Shown here in pieces: positions 50,201 to 62,200 of a stretch of 64,000 nucleotides of DNA (positions within the stretch are counted from its first letter, which is position 1; every line of letters begins with the position of its first letter). The notes under the pieces are model-generated. The model was not told where the DNA came from. It made no database searches and saw only the letters and a program-made list of their open reading frames with translations. The translations under genes and the position numbers were made by a program. Origin of the DNA: Colius striatus (taxonomy: Eukaryota; Chordata; Aves; Coliiformes; Coliidae); the NCBI RefSeq assembly GCF_028858725.1, contig NC_084763.1, positions 56,195,152 through 56,259,151 of the forward strand, in the 5' to 3' direction.

Positions 50201-53200
50201 ATTCACCACTGAGATACTTTGATTACAGTGACAATAACATGCAGTTGTTTTTAAACACACTTGGAACCTTTGGAGGAGAAATAGTTTATAAGCCCACTGT
50301 CTAGCTTTTAGCTGGTTTACATCAGTCATCTGCAAGAAAAGAAACTTGATGTTGCTTTTAAGTAACTTGGCCATTAGACAGTGAGTGGAAAAGAAAGTGA
50401 TGGTTCCCTCTGCAGTACAGAATGGAAGAGCAAAGTGCCTCTCAATTCACCCTGCTTAGAAAAGTCACTGCAAGACTTTGATGTGTGCCCACCAAAAGAT
50501 TTAAAGGAGTGTAAAGCTGAACAGACACCTGAATTGATTCCCTGTATTGCACAGGGCAGAATAAAAGAGTGATAGCTGATTACAACCTGAGTCAAGAGAC
50601 TTGATTAGTCTTGTTTCCCTCCTAGTTGGCATAACTAAAAGCCACATGACAACTGTAATAAAATGATGTCACTGTCTTAAACATGTAGCTACAGGCAACC
50701 CCCTGACCTGCTGTGGCAGTGAATTACCAGGCTGGTGACATGCAATGAGCAAGGATGCTTCCAAATTCACTGAACTCTGCCCAGGTGTTCCCTTAGCACC
50801 TACCTTAGGCAAACAGGGGAAGAAAAATCACAACACTAGTTGCTTTTTATTAAATCTCCTGCCAGTGTGAATAACTTAAACCGAAATGATCCTCTAGCTC
50901 TTCTGCTTCCCTCAGCAGGGCCTCATCCTACGAAGCATTTATGATCTGCTGACAGTAGATTCTGCCCCACAGTAAGTGATGGTGAAGCACAGTCCTAAAT
51001 TCTGTCAGCTGCTGTAGAAAAATCCCATTCTTGTAACCATTCCCAGTGCTCTCTTTTGACTTTAGCATCCTGTTACTTGAGCTTTGCTGACCCACACTTC
51101 GATGGGGGAAGGGAAGAGGAAGAACACCCCATCATTTTACATCTATTCCTGCTGAGTTATGACTGGATGCTGTATTACCCTGAGGCCTCCCAAGAGTTAC
51201 TGCACACAGTCTCACAAAATTTACTTTGCCTGCACGAGCTCTTGATAAATGTGTGATAACTGGGGAGCTGCTGAATCATCAGCCTATGGTTCATTTTACA
51301 AGCAACTCTGTGTTTCATTGACCCCTGTGTTCTTCATTTTGGTGATGGCTCCATTGCAGTTATCACTCACACCTCCACCCTTATCTAATTGCAAACCTTT
51401 CAGGCACAGGTAAGATTCTCCCAGCCAAGATTTAGCACAGGAGGTGATACCTTTACCAGAATGATAACCAATTTATACATGACTGCACTTTATTAGGCTT
51501 TATTGGTGGAAAAATATAACCACTGTTAAAACAAAGCAGGCAAATAGTGGCTGTTGGATTCAAAAGCACACAGAACAAAGTGCTTCTCCCCACAAGCTGC
51601 TGTACAGGTTTGGGAATCAAATACTACACATTCTTTAACTGGAGGGGGGGTGGGAATAGCAGTAGTTAAAGAGAAAAGATTCTGCTTCCCCTGCCCTCCT
51701 AAAGCAGCTGCTTGTTAACAACATCTTGAATCAAACTGAATAATGGTAATAAAAAAATCACTGCTGTGCTGCAGTGAAACGAGGAGAGATTCATTTAAAA
51801 GAGGAGCCAGTTAAAAGAACGTGAAAAGCTCTTGGAAGAGGAGTCAGATTAGGGCTGTAATTACAGTGTTTACTACTGAGGAATAATATTGGTGCCTAGA
51901 TGTATAAATACATGACTCCAGGTTTTTTTGGTCCTCTGTTCTAAAAGTAAACCAATCATCATCATTAAAAAAAGAAGCATCAACTAGGTAGGGAAGTTGA
52001 GCAGAAAAAGGAAAGGAAAGGCTCACACTGGCAGGCTGTGGTGTGGTGTACTGTACTGCCTGCTGAAGGCTCTCACACCTCTCAAGCCCTCCCTGATCAC
52101 AGCATCCTGCAAAGGACATCGGCAGAATCAGCCTCTACCTTTTCTGCAGCACAGTGACCAGTTCCAGGAGCCAGTCTCTCTCCACTTCAGCAGCCTGGCA
52201 GAGAGCCTTGTGCTCTGTGATCTGCATCTGCAGCACTTGCACATCCGAGCTGGCAGTGGCAGCAAGCCTAAAAGCAGCAGAAGCGTGGAGAGTCTGTTTC
52301 TCATTCCACAAATGAAACAAAGACAGGATTGGGAAGAAAAGACATATCAAAATCCACCTGTCTGAAGGTGAAAGCCAGAACCCAGAGCCAGGCTCACTAC
52401 CTCCCCCCAGCAGCAATCTCTATACTGCAAGAAATGGAACAAATGGAAAGCAAGGGACTGGGAGTTTCATTTGAAAGGTCTTTTCCCTCACAAGGATGCT
52501 TTCCTTTCCCATCACCCTTGAAAACAAACTTCCACCTCTGACCAATTCCCTGGCACTGGCTTTTCTCCCACTGCAACTGCCAAAGTAAAAGAAGCCTAGG
52601 TGTGCATTCTCCTAAGTGCTATTGATTTCCTCCCCCTGAAAGGCTTGGTGCAGCATTAGCACAGTGGCTGCTCTTGTGCCTAACATGGGATGAAAGGAAT
52701 GGGAAATTTTCCCATGTATCCCATTATGATGTGCTTCATTACTTCTCCTCATGGGAGTACTCAGGAATATCTCCTTTAGGGCAAAAAGCAGGAGGAAGCT
52801 GGGTGGTTAGGGGTGAAAAGGGAAAAAGGAGATTTATGTGGTGTAAAACTAGGGAGCAATTAAAAAATTCACATGGCAAGAAGCCAGCAGAGCCTGTGTC
52901 AGTCAGAGCTCTCTGGCAGTATCAGGTAGAAAGGATGGTGAAAGAAGCTGTTCATTACAGAAACAAGGCAGACAAGGGTAAGACTTGCCAGCAGCTTGCA
53001 GTTTGCCAGGCTTATGTACTTACCTTCCAGGTGAGATGTTATCACTGAGAAGGGAAGGCTCAGTGGCTGCTGACTCTACAAGTGTATGGCCCATCTTGGA
53101 CACTGTGCTGGGAGGAAGAAACCTTTGTTAAGCAATGAGCTCTACTGAGGGCAGGCCTCTAAGAACTCCAGTCACTTTCCATTGTCTGTGTTTATAGTTG

Positions 53201-56200
53201 CCTTGTAGGGAAAAAGAGTACCAGAGCCTCCTAAGTGGGTGTAAATGTCGGGTCCCTCACTGCCAGAGGGACACTGAGGGGTTAGAGCTGGGCAGCTGGG
53301 GAAGGGGCTGGAGCACAAGACTGCTGGTGAAAGGGGGGGTGTCAGTCTCTTCCAAGTGACAGGACAAAAGGAAATGACCCCAAGTTGCACCAGGGGAGGT
53401 TTAGATTGGAGATTGGGAACAATTTCTTCTCCCAAAGTGTTGTCAAGCCCTGGCACAGGCTGCCCAGGGCAGTGGTTGAGTCCCCATCCCTGGAGGGATT
53501 TCAAAGCCATGAAGCTGAGGTACTGAGGGGACATGGTTTAGTGATGGGCTTGGAAGTGTTAACTTAGAGGTTGGACTTGAAGATCTCTTCCAACATCAAC
53601 AGTTCTGTGATTCTATTCCATGCTTTCATAACCACCAAGGTGCACAACTTGGACTTGCTTTATGCCTAAAATACACTTTTTGTAGCTTTCTGAACCCTTC
53701 TACTTTGTGCAGAGCCTCAGGAAGATCTGTCAGGCTGCTTGTTGCAAGAGCAGTCAGATGATAACACTGGAGTATCAGTTCCTTTCTGGGTGAGTTTTAT
53801 GTGTAATGATGTGTGTGCTGGGGACATAAAATTCTCCTGTGTTTGTCTTTTGAACTTGAGCTCAGGTGCCTAAAGGCAAGTCTCTGTTTCCTCATGTTTA
53901 GGCTGCACTAACAGAGGATAAAGCTTTCATACTGTGGAAGAGGCAGAGCTGCTTTCTAGCCTAGGAGTGGTTAATCCCAAAACCAAATGAAGGCTGATAA
54001 TGACAGGAGTGGCTTGGTATAACAATGCAGATTTTTACTTGGACACCTCCAAGGGGCTTTAGTTCCTATTTATAGCATTTTTCATTTCATCTTTCCTGAT
54101 AGGAAAAGATGATTCACTACAGTAAAATGGAATAGAGAGTTCATCAGTATGTTCAAGTTAATGGAAAGAGTGAGCCCTGCTGACCAAGTTATTGATGGCC
54201 CTCTCAGTTTTCAGACTCATTCACTGCCCAGCTGACATGGCAGCTGTTTTCATGGCAGGGCTGTGGTAGCCATGTACACAAGCAGTAATTTATGCATTGC
54301 ACTTAGTGCCTTCTACAAAGCTATTACCTAACCTCATTTTCCTACTTGCCTTCCTGCTTCCCATCACATGAAGTAATAAAAGGGGATAAAATATAGATTT
54401 GCTCCAGGGTAGCATGACTTGTGCAGAGTTGGAGGTGGGAGAGTCAGGCAGAAGGGTACAAAGAGTGAAGAGGTGTAAGCTTTCACATTCATGGTGGGGG
54501 TTGGAAGGGCCCTACAGAGCTCATCCAGTCCAGCTCCCCTGCTAAAGCAGGTTCCCCTCGATCAGGGGGCACTGGAATGTGTTCAGGTGGGTTTGGAAAC
54601 CTCCTGAGAAGGAGCCTCCACACCCTCCCTGGGCAGCCTGGGCCAGGGCTCCCTCACCTCAGCACTGGAAGAGTTCTTCCTTATGTTTAAGTGGAACTGT
54701 TTGTGTTCCAGCTTCTTTCCATCACCCCTTGTCCTGCCACATGACACAACAAAGTGCTGCCTCAACCTCTTGACAAACACCTTTAAATACTTGTAAGTGT
54801 TAATAAGATTCCCCCCTCAGTCTTCTCCAGACTAAACAGCCCCAGTTCCTTCAGCCTTTCCTCAGCAGGAAGGTGCTCCAGTCCCCTGATCATCCTGGCA
54901 GCCCTGTGCTGGCCTCTCTCCAGCAGTGCCCTGTCCCTCTTGAGCTGGGGAGCCCAGAACTGGACACAGGACTCCAGATGAGGCCTTAGATCATGAACTC
55001 TTAACTAACAAAACCAGCATTTCAACAGGACACATATAACTTGCTCTGCTGTTGTGCTTATAAAGATACCACCTGAGTGACCCAGTGTCACAGCAGTGTA
55101 AACAACAGACTCACCACCTTGTGTGATTTACATGCCTCCCAGTGAGGCTTTCAAAAGGGTGTTTGTTAAAAGCAAATGATGCTGTTTCCAGCATTTCTGC
55201 AAGGAAATCCTACTCACGGCATCTATATTGATTTAACAATGTGCCAGTGATTTAGGGCTTACCTAAAATGGCTTTTTGTATGAACTGCCCACCCTGCTCT
55301 CAGAAGTGTGCTCATTAGAAGCCCCGTTTCTCATAAGAGAGAAGAATCACAGGCACTTAAGCTCACCACATAAACATTATCTGAGCTGGAGAAAGACAAT
55401 TAGCTGCACTACCATCATGCCTAATGTAGCAATGTCTGCAAGTCTGTATATCTTTGTGTTCCAGCACGAAACTCCAAGAGATAATGTGATCAGATCTTTC
55501 CATCTACTGTAAACAGGCTGCCACAGCTGTTGGCACAGAGCACTTGTGGTTTGATACAACTGTCTGGGAAAACCATGCTGCTGAATAACTCACAGCAAAT
55601 GGAAACCATCATCAGGGTCTTCTTACCGAGCAGAGCCGATCCTTCCAACCTGGCTGTTGTCTGGTACCAGAGGCTTAAACAGAGTAAAACCTTGCTGCTC
55701 TGAGTGCTCACAAGTTGGTGCATCAGCAGCTCTTGACTCGTCCCCTTGATGGGCAGATTTCTTCTGTTAATGTTGAGGCAAGGTTATAGAACCAATTACA
55801 CAGGTCAAAGGAAAATAGCTGCATCAGTGCCTAAGCAGCAGCTTGTGGTTATTGCTGTAAGCATGCCAGAGCTCTTGATTTGCAGCATCTCCTCAGAAAC
55901 TTTTGTTTCTATCCATTGCAGGATGGAAACAAAGCAAAAGTCAGTGAAAAAAAGAGCAGTTTCATTTGAAATCATATGAACTCAGTGTCACTAAAGAACC
56001 CACAGCACAGCAGCACCATTCCCAGTGCCAGCATGGCTGGCTTGTGTCCCTAAGCCATGGTTTAGCTGAGGCTCTATGCTCCAGCTCCCATTACTGCAGG
56101 ATCTAACAGATGCACAATCTCACCATAACCCTATGAGGGTTTTGTATCAATAAGAACTGGATGCCTAAATCCTCTAACAAAGCCTGACTGTAAGTTATCA

Positions 56201-59200
56201 GACCACAGGAGAAGCCTGTGTCAGGTTGCTGGAGTGCCTCTCAACTCCTGTGCCTGTGCTTTGGCAGTACTTCCACCTTGCAACACTACACTGTAAAGCT
56301 GAAAACCTTTTGAACACACCAGTCTGTAAGGGGCCAACTTTCCAAACTCCTTCATTTGCACAATGAGATTTCCCTATGTCTGAGACCCATCAGTCTCACA
56401 TCAATAGCCTGGAGACCTGAGGATGTTTCTGAAGTGGTTTACAGTGGGAGATGAGAATGATTTCCAAGGTGTCCCATCACTCCAGGAGGGGTGTAGCTGG
56501 GCACCACGGCAGCTGGCTGATGGCCTCCCCTATGTTTGTCTGGTTGCTTCTTTCAGCAGCCAAAGATGCTGAATACTGACAAGTCCCTGTTGCAGCCCAA
56601 CCCTTGCTGTCAGTGCTGTGTCATGGTCCTGCCACAAACCCATACTTGATGTGCCTGGTACTTCTGTGTTTTCTGTTGCTTAAACAGCTTGGAGAAAAAC
56701 TACACACAAACAGGAAAGAAACTTCAGAGTTACAAGAGAGGACTCCTGCTTTATCATTCCATCAGGAGAGCCTGGGAGCAGGGCAGGTATTAGTGTCTCA
56801 AGCTGGTAACCATCTCAAACAACAAGAGAGAAGGAAGTGAAAGAGCACATCTCAAATGATTAGAGTGTGCTCTCCTAGTTCATTTCTTCTGGCTGTTTAC
56901 CTGGAGCGTGAGTCGCCCAATCGCCTCTTCCAGCTCTTTAACCTTTGCTTCTCGCTCAGCCACCATCTGTCTGAGCTGCTCTACAAGGCAGTTTTGCTTC
57001 TGAAACTCACTGTTCATGTGCTGCCCTAGCATCTGCTGGGACTCCTTGTTCTTCTCATCCTGTTGGCTCAGGTGCTTTAAGATCTCCTGCATTTGCTTCT
57101 GTTGTGTCTGATAAAACAGAAACGACGAGGGACATCTTTACTTTTGCACACAATGAGGGTTCTTGAGGTGTTTTACACCCTCCAAAACTAATACCCATTC
57201 AGGAATTCTAAGGCAAGCCACTTCCTTACCAAACCCATTCCCTGGTGTGAGCACATTGATGGCACTATCACTGCTCCAAGAGTTGAGCCTGTTGTAGGTG
57301 TGGGATCCCCTTGTCTTGTTCTCAGCATCTAGCCCTTGAAAAGACTACACAGCATCTACTGACATATGTGGCTGGGGGAGGACAGTCTGTCCCCTCTGGG
57401 TCATAGTAAGAATTTGATTGATTGATTTGATTGATATCACCCCTCTGAGTCATATTAAGAATTTAGTGACTAGAGAGTGTGAGTAGAAAAGAACTGAGCA
57501 CCTGAGGGATTCAGTTTGCTGGCAGCTTTGCTCCTGAGTGTAGCAGAAGAGAGCAAAAAGCCCAACCTTTGACAAAAGTGACTTCTTCCTAAACTGGGTA
57601 AAGGTGAAGATTTCAATTTGCTTTTGTGTGAAATTAGAACATGACCAGATTGTGTGAGAATGACAATAAGAGGGTTGTATGAGACAACAGCCAAGGGGCT
57701 AGGCTGTTTTACCAGTGGGTTTTGGAGTTTATCTCACACTGACAAATCTAATACTTGTTGCACAGTTTGTCTCTGAGGTAAGGGATAACCCAGGTTAACC
57801 ATTCCTTGCCAAGGAAATAGGCATCTTTCTGTCATCATTTTAAGAAGAACTTTCAGACTTAGCAAAAGTGACAGGTGTTATTTGGCTTCTCTGTAATCTG
57901 CCTCATCAGCTGGTCAGTACCCAACTCCCCACAGCAGAAAGGTGAATGCCAGCTTCCTCATAAGCATGTCTTAGCTAAAACCTATGTACAAAACCAAGGA
58001 AATGGGATTGAAACTTGTGAGGAGCTGGGTCAGGAAACAAGAACTAAACCTACAAAGCAGCAGCAAATTTTCTGTTAATGTTTTAAGTGATTGTAATTGG
58101 GGAAGACTATTTAGAACCACAGCAGGACAAAAGGATGCTGCAAGACCATGCATGACAGCAGCCATTTATTTCAGCCTAATTGCATCTTGAGTCTACTATT
58201 CTTGGGTCTGAAGGGGCCAAATCCTGTCAGCTCTGCCAGGGAACATGCACATGGTTTAGTACTCATGCTTCAGCTTAATGAAAGTGCAAGACTGCAGGCA
58301 TTCTAGGAAAAGAAATATCTACTAACAGGGCTGAAAGCAGAACAGAGAATACAGTCCAGCCTCATGGGGCAGGAATGAAGCCCTTCCTCTACCTATCAGA
58401 CAATCCTACCCCAATCCTTCTGTAAAATGTTGCTTCCAATGTTTGCAGCTTAGAGCCACTTGACTGCAACTGTGTCATGACTTTACATGGTCTGATCCAA
58501 AGTGAAGGGCTTTAGCTGACTAGGAAACCTCTGGCTGTCACAAGTTGATTCCTCAGGGCCCCATATACCCTAAGGTTGTCTGTGTCATCATGTCACTAAA
58601 TAACATCATGTTCCATCACTTAGGGAAAGAGGGCAGATCTGCAGGGGCTGGGACAGACAGCAGTGGTCAGACTGTACCAGTAAGATGTCTATGAGCTCAT
58701 CGTCGTGTTTTCCTTTCTCCAGCAAGGTCACAATCTGTCCCTTCAGGGTTTTCACTTCGCTGCACAGGGTTTTGTTCCTGGCTTTTGATGCCTCGAGCCT
58801 TTTTTTCACTTCCTCATGATCTTTTTGGAGAGCATGGTGTTCCCCAGTGAGTTTCTGCAGTGATGCAAACACACGGGCAGTGACAGTCAGAGCCTGTCGC
58901 CAGGCCCCAGCTGAGCTAAAGGTATCACACATCACCTGGTGAGAGCTAAGAAACAGAACTGGCATAGCATCTCATCCCTTACCAAGCAGAAATTGTAAAT
59001 GCTGCCTGAAAGTAAAGTCAGTCTGCTCAGGAATACAGGTAGACTAGGCAGACTCAGTATGTGCCAGTGAGCAGGTGCTAATTTTGTGTTAAGACCTGAT
59101 TCTGTATGCTCCTGCTTCTTCACTTGCCTCACTTTTCCCCATGGGGCAATTATCTTCCTTCCAGATGCAGGGTGCTGATGCCACACTATCTACTAGAAGT

Positions 59201-62200
59201 TGTCCTTGGCATATGCTGCCTGCTGAGCCACACCTTCACCTTTCCACCTTTGGGTTTGCTACATGTGTTACTAGGTACAGTCTCAACCCTTAAACAGTGG
59301 ATGGCTGCTTATTTTGGCAGCAACCACGTGTGAGAGATGGAGGGTAAGAGCTATAATCAGAATGCCTCTTAAGAAGGGGTCTGGTGTAACTGTCAAGTTT
59401 ATTCTAGTCAAATGTAGAAGTCCATAACCACACAGATATATGAGGTGTGAAGGGGATGTTTGTATTTAATATGGCATGAAGAATGTACATCTGGCCACAG
59501 CAGCAGTAGCAGGGCTCCCTTCTCTGTGTGCTGTCACTAAAAAGGTAATAAAGGCACTACCAGCTGCATTGCAACCCAGGGCCTCTCTCTCTGCAACATC
59601 ACCTCTCAGGCACAGTTGTCAGGTGGCCACATTTCAGGTCAGGTGGATGCATCCTACACATGAATCATGCAGCAGAGGGGCAGACCAAACCTCATACTGC
59701 AGAGGCACGCCTGGCCAGCCAATACAGACAACAGGGTGGAAGACTTTTGCCCTGTCTGGGAAGTGTGGCAAAACTTTCTCCAGCAGATCAAATGGGTTTC
59801 TGAAATGGGCTCCTACCCTGGAGGTAAGGCACATCTCCCACTCTAAACCCAAACAGGACTCACAGGTTTTTACCTCCAAAGTTTCTTTCTTTTCTTTTTC
59901 CAAGCTACGAATCTTCAGCAGGTTTTTCTCTTGGGCTGACAACTTCCTTGGATCAGTAAGTGCCAGCAATTCCTCATCAATGTCAATCAGTGATGCTCTG
60001 GTCTTGTTTTGACTCAGCTGATTCTCCAGCTCTCGAATCTAGGGGAGAACAGAGACAACTCACCCAGAGCCTTCACCAGGAGTACAGTGGTTGAGTATCA
60101 AAGAGGATATAACCAAAGAGAGCACTGCTTGACATTATCATGGTTAACTAACACAGAACAGTGTCTTTTCTTTCAAACTTCAATTTGGTAGCTGCTAACA
60201 AACATGCAAGGGCAAGGGCACCTGTGCAGGGAGGAGATAAGACACCAGACTTACAGGAAACTCAGGCCCCACGTGAGATCCGTGCCTTGCTGCAGCCACA
60301 TGCAGAGGCCAGGCAGATGCTCCAAAGCACCCTGAATGTCACTAAACACAGGGTACAGAATAATACCTCAGATCTCCTTTGAAAGGGCACACACCCACTC
60401 ACCCACATGGATTTCAGCATCTCAGTCTTGGGAATTATCTTGCAGGATGTCCACAATCAAAGGCACAGTTCACTAGCCTGAACTTTTGATCCAGTGACTG
60501 TACCCTCAAGTGACTACAGAAGGGACCTGAGGAGACTGGCTCAGAGAGACTTTTGTACATTAGAGTACACAGTATGCAGAGACTTCAGCTGAACCTCAGC
60601 CAAGGGGTCTAATAGAAGGGAAATGGAGCTTTCTCAAAAGAAAGCAGAGGTTAACAATTTCAGAGGGCAGAAATCAGTCTGTTGGCAGATAATTAAACAG
60701 CAGAAAAATAGGTATCAAATTGCCTGAGAGTTTTAACTCAGATGCAGACAAAGCTGTCTCTGTCTCGAGCTGACATTTCAGCTAGACTCTGCCCTTCAGA
60801 AGATTCAAGAGTTAAAGACTTTTCTGCAGTTCCTGGGGGAACAACCTGGCAATCTTATCTGGCCTCAATTCTTCCCATCTGACTTTAGGCACTGAACAAA
60901 GGTGTCTAAGTGAGAGCACTGACAGGGCTCCTTCTGTACTCAGTGGAGAGAGGCACCTCCAAAACATCCTGGGATTTTTAACTAGGCTGCCATAGCTCTC
61001 CAAGGTCACTGAACTCTCTTCTTCCACAGTGAAGTGAAAGATTCCAGCTCAAATACTCATGCTTGCGTGTTTGCAATAGACTAGTTAAAAGAATTGTTGC
61101 AGGAACTCTGAAAGACCCTGCACAGGTCAAAACATACTTAAAATTTCACACAGTGCCACCACACACACAAAGATGCCAAAAAACTCTTACAGAAGGTACC
61201 ATGAAGTGTTTTGTTTAAACAGTTCATTTGTCTCCAGCAGGGAAACAACTGTGCATTTGCATCTGTAGTGGGACACACCTTACAAGCAGGTATAGACACC
61301 AATTCTTATTTAGCAAAGAACCAACAGTATCTTTTAACTCAAACTGAGTTAAGAGCATCCCAGCACCCAGCTTACAGGCACTCTGCAGGGGTTGAACTCA
61401 CCTTGCTTTGGAGAACGAGAATTTGCTGAGCTCGTCCACGCCAGCTGCCAGAATTGGTCAAGAGGCTTTGAATGTTCACATCTTCACCAACTTCATTTGC
61501 TAAAAGCTATGAAAGAGGGATTGATGGCAACAAGAAGGGTAGGCTGAGGTAGGTAACTAGAAGCTAGTAGGTAACTAGAAGCTGCTGCCTCTACTAATAA
61601 ACACGAACCATCATATCTATATGTAGTGGCCTGTACCTGATATTCAGCACCCCATGTGATGGCAGCTCTCTCAGATCATTATTACAACACAGACTGTTGG
61701 TGGGCAGGAAGAGTTGGGCAAACAGCAATGGTTTTATTTATTGAGGTGGGAAAGTCACTGTTTTGATAACTTTGAGTATTAGTCTTTTTTTAAGTCCATT
61801 TTTCCTGCCTCCTGTGCAGTGTCAAATTGTAGGACCCAGGTGAAGAGCTGCATGTCAAACTGTGCTACCCTTGTAAAAACAGGAGCATTTTGAATTCATC
61901 ACCAAGGTTTCCTACAACACTTCCCAATGTACATCATCATTTTTGATGTAAGGAATGCTTAACCAGAACTAAACAGGGACAGAGGAGAGACGTTGTCTTA
62001 ATACACACCCTTGCAATCAGGACTTGAGCCAATCTCTCTTGCTCAATTCTGACACAGGCACATTAACAAGAGCTAAAGTTAGTATGAGGAGCATTTAAAT
62101 TATTTATAAAAAGGTCAGCAGAGCTCTATTTTTAGGACCATATTCCCTACTCTGATCTGCATTGCAGGTCTGTTACGCAAAGGAGTGAAATCAAAGGAAA

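Noticed and set aside
58855-58935. Upstream part of the CCDC13 exon as certain coding sequence
   Set aside because: Open and with an acceptor, but it breaks the coiled-coil pattern. Kept only as a possible isoform.
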